From Variovorax sp. PBS-H4 (GTDB taxonomy: Bacteria; Pseudomonadota; Gammaproteobacteria; Burkholderiales; Burkholderiaceae_C): a DNA stretch of 64,000 nucleotides. The notes beneath the pieces were generated by a model. That model was not told the origin of the DNA. It worked only from the letters and a program-made list of their open reading frames with translations, and did no database searches. The translations under genes and the position numbers were made by a program. Positions 1-11,073 of the stretch are shown piece after piece (position 1 is the stretch's first letter; the number at the start of each line of letters is the position of its first letter). The stretch is taken from positions 6,008,001-6,072,000 of the forward strand of contig NZ_LR594675.1 of the NCBI RefSeq assembly GCF_901827205.1, written 5' to 3'.

Positions 1-306
1 CAACTCACCGGTGCCGGCGTCGGGCCGGCGCTGATCGCCCTGGGGATGGCCGGCTTCCTGGCGGCCGTGACGCAGACCCCGCTGACGGCGTTCATCATCG
101 TGATGGAAATGGTCGACGGGCATTCGATGGTGTTGAGCCTGATGGCCTCGGCCATGCTGGCCAGCCTGGTGTCGCGCATGATCAGCCGGCCGCTTTACGA
201 ATCACTGGCAGAGCACATGGTGGCCGGAGCGATCGGCTCCCCCGCGCCAGTGCTGACGCCATCCGAATCCCAGCAAGGGGCCGCCAGTACCGCCCCCGTG
301 CCCTGA
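1..306 (+). CDS. ClC-family chloride channel, C-terminal end (partial)
   Basis: The reading frame is open from the first base and ends at TGA 304-306, so only the last 101 residues are seen. They hold a glycine-rich membrane segment, then TQTPLTAFIIVMEMVDG, which matches the PLTxxxxVxEMT/D segment near the end of ClC chloride channels/transporters, then another hydrophobic segment and a short hydrophilic tail. No CBS domain follows, so this is the short bacterial form. The family moves chloride, often in exchange for protons, across the inner membrane. Ion specificity and the gating glutamate cannot be judged because the rest lies outside the window. uvrA follows after a 26-bp gap on the same strand. 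Confidence 0.8.
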   Translation, partial: QLTGAGVGPALIALGMAGFLAAVTQTPLTAFIIVMEMVDGHSMVLSLMASAMLASLVSRMISRPLYESLAEHMVAGAIGSPAPVLTPSESQQGAASTAPVP

Positions 307-321
307 AATCCCAGGGGATTT
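306..321. promoter_or_regulatory. Palindrome between ClC gene and uvrA
   Basis: A perfect 7-2-7 inverted repeat, AAATCCC-AG-GGGATTT, begins at the last base of the channel stop codon and ends 11 bases before the likely uvrA start. There is no T-run, so it is not a typical intrinsic terminator. It does not match the LexA box known from related bacteria (CTGT-N8-ACAG). It may be an operator or only a short stem. Confidence 0.3.
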
Positions 322-332
322 ATCATGTTCGG

Positions 333-3416
<3,084 letters not shown>

Positions 3417-3454
3417 GCGGTCGGCCCTGCGCCGGAGCGCAGCGGCGAGCCGCC

Positions 3455-3471
3455 ATGACCTCCGAGGTCAT
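3455..3471. promoter_or_regulatory. 17-bp perfect palindrome upstream of the c-subunit gene
   Basis: ATGACCTC-C-GAGGTCAT is a perfect inverted repeat centred on one base. It lies 38 bp after the uvrA stop and about 100 bp before the orphan c-subunit start. No T-tract follows it. Its symmetry suggests a dimeric repressor operator, but no matching regulator was recognised. Confidence 0.35.
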
Positions 3472-3569
3472 CGACGCCACGCACCGGCTCCGCGACATTG
3501 GAGGCAAGCCGGGACCAAGGGGGTGCCGGCAGCCACCAGGCCGAACTTCCAAGGCCGCGAAAGAGCACC

Positions 3570-3812
3570 ATGACCCAAGGCTTCGACATCCTTCCCCTCG
3601 CCGTCGCGCTTCTCATCGGCATTGCCGCCGTGGGCTCCTGCATCGGCATCGGCATCGTCGGCTCGAGGCTGCTGGAAGGCACGGCGCGGCAACCCGAGCT
3701 CAAGGACCAGTTGCAGACGCTGTTTTTCCTGATCGCGGGCGTGACCGACGGCGCCTTCATCATCGCCACCGGCATCGGCCTCTGGTTCGCGACCGCGAAT
3801 CCGTTCCGCTGA
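3570..3812 (+). CDS. Orphan F0 ATP synthase subunit c-like protein
   Basis: An 80-residue two-helix proteolipid. The first hairpin helix is rich in Gly and Ala and includes the segment CIGIGIVGSRLLEGTARQPEL, whose ARQPEL part is the polar loop that contacts subunits gamma and epsilon. The second helix carries Asp60 in GVTDGAF, at the place of the proton-binding carboxylate (E. coli Asp61). The protein is therefore probably functional as a c-ring subunit in the inner membrane. What is odd is the setting: no other atp gene is nearby, whereas atpE normally sits in the atp operon between atpB and atpF. An upstream in-frame ATG at 3498 would add 24 unrelated residues, so ATG 3570 is chosen. It could be a second, conditional c-subunit or a former part of another ATPase locus. 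Confidence 0.8.
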   Translation: MTQGFDILPLAVALLIGIAAVGSCIGIGIVGSRLLEGTARQPELKDQLQTLFFLIAGVTDGAFIIATGIGLWFATANPFR

Positions 3813-3926
3813 GCGCACCGGAGGCGGCGCCTGCACGCCACGGATGCGCGGGCCCCAATGCCCGCCCTGCACGCATTTCACCCTGCGCCAGCTGCCCTTC
3901 TCGTTCCCCGACCTTGATCGCTCCGG

Positions 3927-4028
3927 CTGGGCGAGACGGTCACCTGGCAGGACTGGGCCGCGGTAGTGCTGATGATGGTGGCGATCGCGTGGGTGCTGTG
4001 GCCGGCCGCCGCGCCCCGCGCAGATTGA
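3927..4028 (+). pseudogene. Remnant of an EamA/DMT transporter (C-terminal end)
   Basis: One frame reads LGETVTWQDWAAVVLMMVAI followed by a Trp/Ala-rich hydrophobic end and a stop at 4026-4028. This resembles the last helix of EamA (drug/metabolite) transporters, which typically begins LGE-x-(L/V)-x-x-x-x-W-x-G. A stop codon lies a few codons upstream in the same frame and no start or upstream helices are present. It is read as decayed debris. The short length makes this tentative. Confidence 0.4.
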
Positions 4029-4043
4029 TGAACGTGCGGTTCT

Positions 4044-4961
4044 TCAGATCGGTGCCGCGCCGCCGCTGACGGCCCACGGACTTCCTTCGGGCAGCACGCG
4101 GATCATCCCTTCCTGGGCGGCCGACGCGACCAACCGCCCGTCCCGCGTGAACAGACTGCCGCGCGACAGGCCGCGGGCGCCGCCGGCGCTGGGCGAGTCG
4201 ATCACGTAAAGCAGCCAGTCGTCCATGCGGAAATCGCGGTGGAACCACATTGCGTGGTCGAGGCTGGCCGGGCGCACCCGGCCGCTCATGAAGCTCAGGC
4301 CATGGGGCAGCATCGCGGCTCGCAGCAGCCCGTGGTCGGACGCATAGGCGAGCAGCGCCCGGTGCACGACCGGATCGTCCGGCAGCGGCGCGATCGCGCG
4401 CATCCACAGTGCGGCCTGCGGGGGGCGCGGCGCCGGTGCAAGCAAGTCGTCGGGATCGACCCGGCGATATTCGATGCCATGGGGCGAAAGGGCGGCGTTG
4501 CGCCAGCGCTCGGGCAAACGGTCGCCGAGCGCGCGGCGCTGTTCCACTTCGCTGAGCAAGCCTTCGGGGCCGGCCTCCGAGGGCATCGGCAACTGGTGCT
4601 CCACGCCCTCGTCCACCGTCTGGAACGAAGCCGACATCTCGAAGATGATGCGATCGCGCTGGCGCGCCACCACATGCCGCGTGGTGAAGCTGCGGCCGTC
4701 GCGCACGCGGTCGACCGCGTACTCGATGGGCGCATGCTCGCCGGGCAGCAGGAAGTAGGCGTGCATCGAATGCACCGGCCGGTCAGCGGCCACCGTACGG
4801 CTGGCAGCCACCAGCGACTGGCCAAGGACCTGGCCGCCGAATACGGCCGGAGTGCCGATGTCTTCGCTCTGCGCGAGGAAGCGGTCATCGCCCAGCGGCT
4901 CCAACGCCATCAGTTCTACGAGTTCTCCGACGAGGCGGGCGGCGGTGGCGGGGTCGGTCAT
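4044..4961 (-). CDS. tesB: Acyl-CoA thioesterase II
   Basis: A 305-residue double hot-dog thioesterase that hydrolyses medium- and long-chain acyl-CoA to free fatty acid and CoA in the cytoplasm. The N-terminal hot-dog includes GGQVLGQSLVAA and SMHAYFLLPG. The C-terminal one has SLDHAMWFH (the active-site Asp) and SLFTRDGRLVASAAQEG (Thr/Gln side). The length is near that of E. coli TesB (286). ATG 4961 is chosen over an upstream ATG at 5000, because family homology starts a few residues after it. The gene is monocistronic in appearance and convergent with the c-subunit gene. Confidence 0.93.
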   Translation of the reverse strand: MTDPATAARLVGELVELMALEPLGDDRFLAQSEDIGTPAVFGGQVLGQSLVAASRTVAADRPVHSMHAYFLLPGEHAPIEYAVDRVRDGRSFTTRHVVARQRDRIIFEMSASFQTVDEGVEHQLPMPSEAGPEGLLSEVEQRRALGDRLPERWRNAALSPHGIEYRRVDPDDLLAPAPRPPQAALWMRAIAPLPDDPVVHRALLAYASDHGLLRAAMLPHGLSFMSGRVRPASLDHAMWFHRDFRMDDWLLYVIDSPSAGGARGLSRGSLFTRDGRLVASAAQEGMIRVLPEGSPWAVSGGAAPI

Positions 4962-5051
4962 GGTGGGGAAATCGCGGCAAGGGAACAGCGACGATAGCAA
5001 AGAGCTTGCCCCACGCCTGTCCCGCGGCTGTCACCCGCACATGCGGAACGT

Positions 5052-5243
5052 TCAGGCTACCGCTTGCGCGGTGTCGTGCAGCAACCGGGGGCAAATGCTT
5101 GGGCCCTGTCCCGTGTTCACGGCCGAGTCTTTCATCCACAGGAATACCAGCAGGATGCCGCCGAGTATCAGGGCGACCGCGAGGATGGCCATGCGGCGAA
5201 ACGCGCGCTTGGCTGCCGGGTCGTCCTCTCGCTGCTGCTTCAT
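5052..5243 (-). CDS. Small single-span membrane protein, unknown
   Basis: A 63-residue protein with a basic, hydrophilic first third (several Lys/Arg), one hydrophobic helix at about residues 18-36 (MAILAVALILGGILLVFLW), and a short polar tail with one Cys. The positive-inside rule predicts a cytoplasmic N-terminus. A good ribosome binding site, GGGAGG, lies 7 bases before the ATG. I do not recognise a family. It stands alone between tesB and the gentisate operon end. Confidence 0.6.
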   Translation of the reverse strand: MKQQREDDPAAKRAFRRMAILAVALILGGILLVFLWMKDSAVNTGQGPSICPRLLHDTAQAVA

Positions 5244-5360
5244 GGAACACCTCCCACGGGGAAGGCTCCACGCTAGGACCGGAGCGCCGCCGGCGGTGTC
5301 GGACGGCAGCGCTCGCGATTGAGGCGAAAACCTCCTCGGTCGATCGGCGGCGGGGCTCGC

Positions 5361-6707
5361 TCAATGATCGAGATCGACGCCGTCGGACGCCAGCGTCTTC
5401 TGCAGCGCCGCCACGTCGACCCCGGTGAAGCGCGAACTGCCCAGCGAAGCCGCCGCCGTGCCCGCAGCCTGCCCCATCACGAAACAGCCGCCGCTCGCGC
5501 GCGCGGCCGACTGGCCCTCGTGCGTCATCGACGCGCAACGGCCGGCCACCAGCAGGTTGTCCACGCCGCACGGCACCAGCATGCGCCATGGCAGCTGGTT
5601 GTAGGTGCGCTGCGTGTCGCGCGGGAAGGCCCACTCGATCTTGCCCGCGGCATGCATCTCCATCGGCCAGGCGTTGATGCCGATGCTGTCGTCGAAGCGC
5701 GCCGAGGAGAGGATGTCCTCGCCCGAGAGCGCATAGAGGCCTTCGATGCGCCGCGTCTCGCGGATGCCCACCTGCGGCGCGATCTCGACGATGGCCGACT
5801 CTTCGAAGCCCGGCACTTCGGCCTTGAGAAAGCGGAAGTACTCGCCAATCTGGCGCCGGCCTTCGATCTCGCCGTCGCTGAGCTCGCGTGCGTCCACGCC
5901 GTTCATTGCATCGCCCCTGGCGTTGCGGATCTGCGTGACGTTGGCGCGCCATTCGCGCGGATCGATCTGCGGCCGAAGGATCGCGCCCTCGCGCGGGAAG
6001 CGGTAGGCGCCAGGGCTGCGCTCCAGCGCCTTCGCCATCAGCTCGTTGATGGCCTTGAACTCGCCCACCGCGGCCAGCGCGCGCGGCGCATCCACATGGC
6101 CGACGCGAAACATGGTGGAAGGGAAGAGCCCGCTGCCGTGTCCGTCGCCGACGGCGAACGGCACGCCCGCGAACGCGGCCACGTCGGCATCGCCGCTGGC
6201 ATCGATGAAGGCGCTGGCGCGGATCGCGATGCGGCCGGACTTGGTCTCGACCACTAGCGCGGCGATGCGTGAGCCGTCCATCACCACCGCCGCGGCGAGC
6301 GCGTGGAACAGCAGCTCGACGCCGGCATCGAGCAGCAGCTGGTCGGCCGCGCACTTGTAGATCGAGGTGTCGTAGGAGCGCACGCGGATGCGCCCCTGCA
6401 TGCCGTCCTGCGGCTTGTTGAGCCCGCCCAAGGCATCCATGCGCGCCAGCAGGTCGTCGACGACGCCGTGCACCAGCTGCGTCATTTCGCCGTCGCGCTT
6501 GCCGTAGAGACCGGCGAAGTTGGTCACCCCGCCGGCCGTCCCCATGCCGCCGAGGAAGCCGTAGCGCTCCACCAGCAGCGTGCGCGCGCCGTGGCGCGCC
6601 GCACTCACCGCCGCGGCGAGGCCGGCCGGACCGCCGCCGACCACGACCACGTCGTACTCGCCGAAGACCGGCAGTTCGCGCGCAGATTCACGAAGAGTCG
6701 AATTCAT
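5361..6707 (-). CDS. FAD-dependent oxidoreductase (FAD_oxidored family)
   Basis: A 448-residue flavoprotein with an N-terminal dinucleotide fold, VVVVGGGPAGLAAAVSAARHGA at about residues 20-41, followed by ERYGFLGGMGTAGGV, the hallmark of the PF12831 FAD_oxidored family. The C-terminal part has the second FAD contact, VDNLLVAGRCASMTHEGQSA, then GGCFVMGQAAGTAAA. No signal peptide is visible. It is the last gene of the gentisate operon, after two Bug binding proteins. Members of this family are often found beside Bug/TTT genes, and substrates are rarely known. A role in oxidising a carboxylic acid taken up by those proteins is inference only. Confidence 0.85.
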   Translation of the reverse strand: MNSTLRESARELPVFGEYDVVVVGGGPAGLAAAVSAARHGARTLLVERYGFLGGMGTAGGVTNFAGLYGKRDGEMTQLVHGVVDDLLARMDALGGLNKPQDGMQGRIRVRSYDTSIYKCAADQLLLDAGVELLFHALAAAVVMDGSRIAALVVETKSGRIAIRASAFIDASGDADVAAFAGVPFAVGDGHGSGLFPSTMFRVGHVDAPRALAAVGEFKAINELMAKALERSPGAYRFPREGAILRPQIDPREWRANVTQIRNARGDAMNGVDARELSDGEIEGRRQIGEYFRFLKAEVPGFEESAIVEIAPQVGIRETRRIEGLYALSGEDILSSARFDDSIGINAWPMEMHAAGKIEWAFPRDTQRTYNQLPWRMLVPCGVDNLLVAGRCASMTHEGQSAARASGGCFVMGQAAGTAAASLGSSRFTGVDVAALQKTLASDGVDLDH

Positions 6708-6734
6708 CTGATGCCTCGATGGGGTCGGCCGTTT

Positions 6735-6825
6735 GGGGGAACACCGCGGAACCGGCTTTGCCGGGCCGCTGGTGTTGCCCCCGGTGAGGGGGTGGGCGGC
6801 TACACGAAGTAAGCCAGCCTGGGGG
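6735..6825 (-). repeat. Dispersed GC-rich repeat, subfamily B, copy 1
   Basis: About 90 bp between the FAD oxidoreductase and a Bug gene. It closely matches copies at 7843-7935 and 8961-9052. Read on the minus strand it begins CCCCCAGG, passes through CTTACTTCGTGTAGCCGCC, then three short self-complementary blocks (CCCCCTCACCGGGGG, CCGGCAAAGCCGG, CCGCGG). All three copies fill gaps between operon genes in the same orientation. Confidence 0.85.
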
Positions 6826-6829
6826 AGAG

Positions 6830-7792
6830 CTATTGCAGCTTGATTCCTTGCGTGGAAATGATCCTGGTCATCACCGCCGCTTCTTCCTTCACACGCGTGC
6901 GCATGCCGTCGGGGGAGGTGCCCACTGCCTGCCAGCCTTGGTCGAACAGCTTTTGCCGCACCTCGGGCGACTTCATCACCACCGCCAGCTCGCGCGTGAT
7001 GCGCTCCTGCGCTGCCTTGGAAAGGTTCGCCGGGCCCAGCAGCGCGGTCCAGACCTCGAGGTTGAAGTCCTTCACACCGGCATCGGCCAGCGGCGGCAGC
7101 TCGGGCACCAGCGCGCTGCGGCCGCTGGTGATCCCGATGGCCCTCACCTTGCCGGCCTTGACCTGGGGCATGGCGATGCCGGGCGGGATCAGCGCCATCT
7201 GGATCTGGTTGCCGATCAGGTCGGTCATGACCTGCGGGTTGCCCTGGTAAGGCACGTGCACCGCCTTCAGGCCCGGCACGCGGCTCTTGAGCAGCTCCAT
7301 GCCGAGGTGGCCCACGGAGCCGACGCCGACCGAGCCGTAACTCCATTTGTCGCCGCCCTTGCGGCCGGCCTCGAAGAAGGCGGGGCCGGTCGGCAGGCTG
7401 TTCTGGGCCACCAGCACCAGCGGAGCGGTGGTCAGCAGCGAGAGGTAGGTGAAGTCCTTGGCCGGGTCGTAGGGCAGCTTCGGATAGAGCATCTTCGACG
7501 AGGTCAGGTTGCCGTTGATCACGACCCCCAAGGTGTGATCGTCGGTCGCCTTGGCCACCTGGTCGGCCGCGATGTTGCCCGAGGCACCCGGCTTGTTGTC
7601 GACCACGACCGGCTGACCCAGCGCCTTGGCCAGCGGCTCGGCGATGGTGCGCGCGGCGATGTCGGGCGTCGATCCGCCCGGGAAGCCGACGACCAAGCGG
7701 ATCGGTTTGGTGGGCCAGGCAGCGGTCTGCGCGGCGGCGACCAGCGGCAGCACGCAGGCGGCGATCAGGAGGGCGCGTTTTGAAGCTTGCAT
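6830..7792 (-). CDS. Bug-family tripartite tricarboxylate transporter binding protein
   Basis: A 320-residue periplasmic substrate-binding protein of the TctC/Bug family. It has a cleavable signal peptide (MQASKRALLIAACVLPLVAA, then AQ). The mature part opens with AWPTKPIRLVVGFPGGSTPD, the conserved Bug start with the P-loop that binds carboxylate ligands, and later has VVVDNKPGASGNIA and SYGSVGVGSVGHL. ATG 7792 is chosen because the signal peptide begins there. No TctA/TctB membrane subunit lies nearby, as is usual for the expanded Bug family in Burkholderiales. It probably binds an aromatic or dicarboxylic acid related to the operon's substrate. Confidence 0.9.
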   Translation of the reverse strand: MQASKRALLIAACVLPLVAAAQTAAWPTKPIRLVVGFPGGSTPDIAARTIAEPLAKALGQPVVVDNKPGASGNIAADQVAKATDDHTLGVVINGNLTSSKMLYPKLPYDPAKDFTYLSLLTTAPLVLVAQNSLPTGPAFFEAGRKGGDKWSYGSVGVGSVGHLGMELLKSRVPGLKAVHVPYQGNPQVMTDLIGNQIQMALIPPGIAMPQVKAGKVRAIGITSGRSALVPELPPLADAGVKDFNLEVWTALLGPANLSKAAQERITRELAVVMKSPEVRQKLFDQGWQAVGTSPDGMRTRVKEEAAVMTRIISTQGIKLQ

Positions 7793-7842
7793 GTGAAGAC
7801 AGTGAAATGGATGAGGAACCGTCGAGGATACGTGCCCCACTC

Positions 7843-7935
7843 CGGGGATACCGCGGAACCGGCTTTGCCGGGCCGCTGGTATGGCCCCCGGTAGGGGGTG
7901 GGCGGCTACACGAAGTGAGCCAACCTGGGGGCGAG
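7843..7935 (-). repeat. Dispersed GC-rich repeat, subfamily B, copy 2
   Basis: Second copy of the ~90-bp element, between the two Bug genes. It shares CGGAACCGGCTTTGCCGGGC and the GGGTGGGCGGCTACACGAAG block (plus-strand reading) with copies 1 and 3. It differs in GGGATACCG for GGGAACACCG and GGTATGG for GGTGTTG, so it is diverging rather than newly copied. Confidence 0.85.
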
Positions 7936-7941
7936 CAACAG

Positions 7942-8901
7942 TCATTCGAGGCTGATGTTCCCGCGCCGCACCAGCTCCCCGTAGACCTTGGACTTGGCCT
8001 CCGCCTGGCGTCGGATCTCATCGGGCGACCAGGCCAGGGGCTCGAAGGCGAAGGTGTCGAAGCGGGCGCGGATCTCGGGGTCGGCGATGGCCTTGGCGAC
8101 GTCGGCGTTGATCTTCGCCTGGATCGCCGGCGACACGCCCTTGGGCGCGAGCAGAGAGACGAAGGAAGTGACCTCCAGGCTGGCCGGGCCGCCGGCCTCG
8201 GCCATCGTGGGCACGTCCGGCATCTGCGGGACGCGCTTGGGCGTGGCGACCGCGATGTAGCGCAGCTTGCCGGCCTTGTAGACGCCCTGGCTCGAAGGGA
8301 TGCTGGCGAAGGCCCACGGCACCTCGCCCGAGCCCACGTTGGTGTAGAGCTGCGACACCTCGCGGTAGGGCACGTGCTGCATCTGTACCCCGGTCAGCGC
8401 CTCCAGCTGCTGCGCGCCCAGGTGCCCCGGGCTGCCAACGCCCCACGAGCCATAGCTCAGCGGGGCGGCCTTGGCGGCGGCGATCAGGTCGCTCATGTTC
8501 TTCCACTTCGAGTCGGTGGGCACCGCGACGAAGAAGGGCGTGCGGAACAGCGAGGCCACCGGATCGAAGTGCTGCAGCGTCACGAAGTTGCGCGACTTGT
8601 ACAGGTGCGGCAGCGCCGCGACGTGTTCGCTGTCGAGCTGCAGCAGGGTGTAGCCGTCAGGGGCGGCGCGCCGGGCCTGCTCGATGGCGATGAAGCCGCC
8701 GCCGCCCGGCTTGTTGTCCACCACCACGCGCTGGTTCCAAATGCGGCCGAGCTTGTCGGCCACCAGGCGCAGCACCGCGTCGGGCCCGCTGCCAGCCGCG
8801 AAAGGCGTGACCAGCGTGACGGGCTTGCTCGGGTAGTCGGCGGGCTGCGCGAGTGCAGCCGTCGTGACCAGGGCCGCAGCCAGCGAAAGGATGGTTTTCA
8901 T
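7942..8901 (-). CDS. Bug-family tripartite tricarboxylate transporter binding protein
   Basis: A 319-residue paralogue of the next gene downstream. It has a Sec signal peptide (MKTILSLAAALVTTAALAQ), then PADYPSKPVTLVTPFAAGSG, VVVDNKPGGGGFIA and SYGSWGVGSPGHLGA, all typical Bug motifs. It binds a small organic acid in the periplasm. The gap to the following Bug gene is about 150 bp and holds repeat copy 2. Two different Bug proteins in one aromatic operon suggest two ligands or a sensor/transport split, which is inference. Confidence 0.9.
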   Translation of the reverse strand: MKTILSLAAALVTTAALAQPADYPSKPVTLVTPFAAGSGPDAVLRLVADKLGRIWNQRVVVDNKPGGGGFIAIEQARRAAPDGYTLLQLDSEHVAALPHLYKSRNFVTLQHFDPVASLFRTPFFVAVPTDSKWKNMSDLIAAAKAAPLSYGSWGVGSPGHLGAQQLEALTGVQMQHVPYREVSQLYTNVGSGEVPWAFASIPSSQGVYKAGKLRYIAVATPKRVPQMPDVPTMAEAGGPASLEVTSFVSLLAPKGVSPAIQAKINADVAKAIADPEIRARFDTFAFEPLAWSPDEIRRQAEAKSKVYGELVRRGNISLE

Positions 8902-8960
8902 GACGATTTCGTCTCCTGTTGAACAAAGCTGCATCACCGGCCGGCGAAGCCTGGCCCGTT

Positions 8961-9052
8961 CGGGGAACACCGCGGAACCGGCTTTGCAGGGCCGCTGGTG
9001 TTGCCCCCGGTGAGGGGGTGGGCGGCTACACGAAGTGAGCCACCCTGGGGGT
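8961..9052 (-). repeat. Dispersed GC-rich repeat, subfamily B, copy 3
   Basis: Third copy, filling the gap between the 3-hydroxybenzoate hydroxylase gene and the first Bug gene. It is nearly identical to copy 1 over GGGGAACACCGCGGAACCGG and the following blocks. One visible difference is TTTGCAGGGC for TTTGCCGGGC. Confidence 0.85.
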
Positions 9053-9055
9053 GAG

Positions 9056-10267
9056 TCACGGCTCCAGACACTGCGCGGGATCCCATGCATAAAGCCATTC
9101 GACCGCATCGTAGAAGCGTTCGGGCGTGCGGCCCACCCAGAGGCTGTTGCGCACCAGCCGCTCCACGCCCTTGGCATGGTAGAGGCGGCCCATCTCGCGC
9201 ACCGACAGCACGACACGCGCGGTGCGCGCCACGCGTGCCGACGAATAGAGCCGGAACGCCGCGGGCAGGTCGAAGTCGCAGGCCTCGACCGCGGCGCCCA
9301 GTGTCACCGCGTCCTCGAGCGCCATGCACGCGCCCTGTGCGAGGTACTGCATCATCGGATGCGCCGCGTCGCCCAGCAAAGTGGCTGGGCCCTGGCTCCA
9401 GTTCGCGACCGGGTCGCGGTCGGCGGTGCTCCATCGGCGCCAGGAGGTCGGCCGGTCCAGGAGTTGCCGCGGGCGCGCATGCACGCCTTCGAAATACGAG
9501 AGCACCTCCTCCTTGCTGCCGTCGGTCACGCCCCATTCCTCGTCATCGCGGCTATGGAAGGTCACCACCAGGTTGTACTGCTCGCCATGGCGCAGCGGAT
9601 AGTGGACCAGGTGGCAGTCGGGGCCGGCCCAGACCACGGGCGCGTTCCAGCGCAGGTCCTCGGGCATGTCGGCCGCCGGCACCACCGCGCGGTAGACCAC
9701 GTGGCCCGAGACGCGCGGCGCATCGCCGATCAGCTTGCTGCGCACCACCGACTTGACCCCGTCGCACCCGACGATGGCGTCGGCCTGGAAGCGCCGGCCG
9801 TCGCGGGTGACGGCCACGACGTCGTGCTCGCGGCGCTCGCCGATGTCGATCGTCTCGACCTGTGCCGAGGTGTGGAAGCGGATCAGCGGGTGCTGCTTCA
9901 CCGCCTCGTGGATGGCGCCATGCAGGTCGGCGCGGTGGCTCACCGCATAGGGGTTGCCGAAGCGGGAGCGAAAGGCCTCGCCCACCGGGACGGAGGCGAT
10001 TTCGCTGCAGTCGACCGCATCCATCATGACGAGCCGGTCGGTGAACACCGAGCCGCGCCGCACCGCTTCTCCGACGCCCAGCGCGTCGAGCGCGGCAAAG
10101 GCGTTGGGGCCGAGCTGAAGCCCGGCGCCGATCTCGCCGATGGCGGCGCTCTGCTCCAGCAGCTCGACGGTCAAGCCCAGGCGCGCCAGCGCCAGCGCCG
10201 CCGCCATGCCGCCGATGCCGCCGCCGACCAGCAGCACGGAGGGCTTCTCTTGTCGTGGGGTGCTCAT
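9056..10267 (-). CDS. 3-hydroxybenzoate 6-monooxygenase (FAD, class A)
   Basis: A 403-residue single-component flavoprotein hydroxylase. It has the GXGXXG FAD site VLLVGGGIGGMAAALALARL (residues 11-30), the DG motif in VGCDGVKSVVRS and the GD motif in TLLGDAAHPMMQYLAQGACM, a form typical of salicylate and 3-hydroxybenzoate hydroxylases. The reaction expected from context is 3-hydroxybenzoate + NAD(P)H + O2 to gentisate, since the two genes just upstream encode gentisate ring cleavage and hydrolysis. Start ATG 10267 has GGAG upstream. Salicylate 5-hydroxylation is usually done by a multicomponent enzyme, so 3-hydroxybenzoate is the better guess. Confidence 0.85.
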   Translation of the reverse strand: MSTPRQEKPSVLLVGGGIGGMAAALALARLGLTVELLEQSAAIGEIGAGLQLGPNAFAALDALGVGEAVRRGSVFTDRLVMMDAVDCSEIASVPVGEAFRSRFGNPYAVSHRADLHGAIHEAVKQHPLIRFHTSAQVETIDIGERREHDVVAVTRDGRRFQADAIVGCDGVKSVVRSKLIGDAPRVSGHVVYRAVVPAADMPEDLRWNAPVVWAGPDCHLVHYPLRHGEQYNLVVTFHSRDDEEWGVTDGSKEEVLSYFEGVHARPRQLLDRPTSWRRWSTADRDPVANWSQGPATLLGDAAHPMMQYLAQGACMALEDAVTLGAAVEACDFDLPAAFRLYSSARVARTARVVLSVREMGRLYHAKGVERLVRNSLWVGRTPERFYDAVEWLYAWDPAQCLEP

Positions 10268-10298
10268 GGTTTTCGTCTCCGGAGGTGGAATCGCGAAC

Positions 10299-11003
10299 TC
10301 AATCCACGCGCACGGCAATGGGCTCGAGGCCGTCGATGCGCACGTTCATCGTCTGGCCGCGCTGCACCGGGCCCACACCTTCCGGCGTGCCGGTGAAGAT
10401 CAGGTCGCCCGGCTGCAGGGCGAACAGGGTGGAGAGATTGGCGATCACCTCGTTGACCGACCAGGTCAGGTTGCGGATGTCGCTCTTCTGGCGCGTCTCG
10501 CCGTTCACCTCCAGGGTGATCGCGCCGCTGTCGATCTCGCCCGCGTCGGCGCGCGTGCGCACCGGCCCGATGGGCGCCGAGAAGTCGAAGGCCTTGCCGA
10601 TCTCCCAGGGCCGGCCCTGCTCGCGCATCCTCATCTGAAGATCGCGGCGCGTCATGTCCAGGCCGACCGCGTATCCGTAGATGTGCCCGGCGGCCTCTTC
10701 CACTTTGATTTCCCGGCCACCCTGTCCGATGAGCACCACCAGCTCGGCCTCGTAATGGTAGTTGGCGGTCTGGCCCGGGTAGGGGATGCCCACCGTCTCG
10801 CCGGCCGGCACGGGCACAACAGAGGCGTCGTCATTGGGCTTGCAGAAGAAGAAGGGCGGCTCGCGGTCGGGATCGAAGCCCATCTCGCGCGCATGAGCCG
10901 CGTAGTTGCGGCCGACGCAGTAGACGCGGCGCACGGGGAACAGGCCGGACGTTCCGACGATGGGAAGGCCGACGGTGGCCGGCGGCGCAAAGACATAGGA
11001 CAT
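10299..11003 (-). CDS. Fumarylpyruvate hydrolase (FAH family)
   Basis: A 234-residue fumarylacetoacetate-hydrolase-domain protein. It has the N-terminal VYCVGRNYAAHAREMG, the metal/catalytic segment YEAELVVLIG, and GDLIFTGTPEGVGPV near the C-terminus. This length and the GRNYAAHA start fit the NagK type, which splits fumarylpyruvate into fumarate and pyruvate in the gentisate pathway. It follows gentisate dioxygenase by 70 bp and precedes the hydroxylase by 31 bp. Because no maleylpyruvate isomerase gene is present, direct hydrolysis of maleylpyruvate is an alternative that sequence alone cannot settle. Confidence 0.88.
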   Translation of the reverse strand: MSYVFAPPATVGLPIVGTSGLFPVRRVYCVGRNYAAHAREMGFDPDREPPFFFCKPNDDASVVPVPAGETVGIPYPGQTANYHYEAELVVLIGQGGREIKVEEAAGHIYGYAVGLDMTRRDLQMRMREQGRPWEIGKAFDFSAPIGPVRTRADAGEIDSGAITLEVNGETRQKSDIRNLTWSVNEVIANLSTLFALQPGDLIFTGTPEGVGPVQRGQTMNVRIDGLEPIAVRVD

Positions 11004-11073
11004 GGAAGCTCCCGCCGCAGGGCGGCACGTGGTTCGGAAAGAAGAAAGATGCCGCCGCGCGGACGGCGCGATG

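Noticed and set aside
5244..5360. Possible extra gene between the small membrane protein and the FAD oxidoreductase
   Set aside because: Open frames here are short, lack ribosome binding sites and have no recognisable content.
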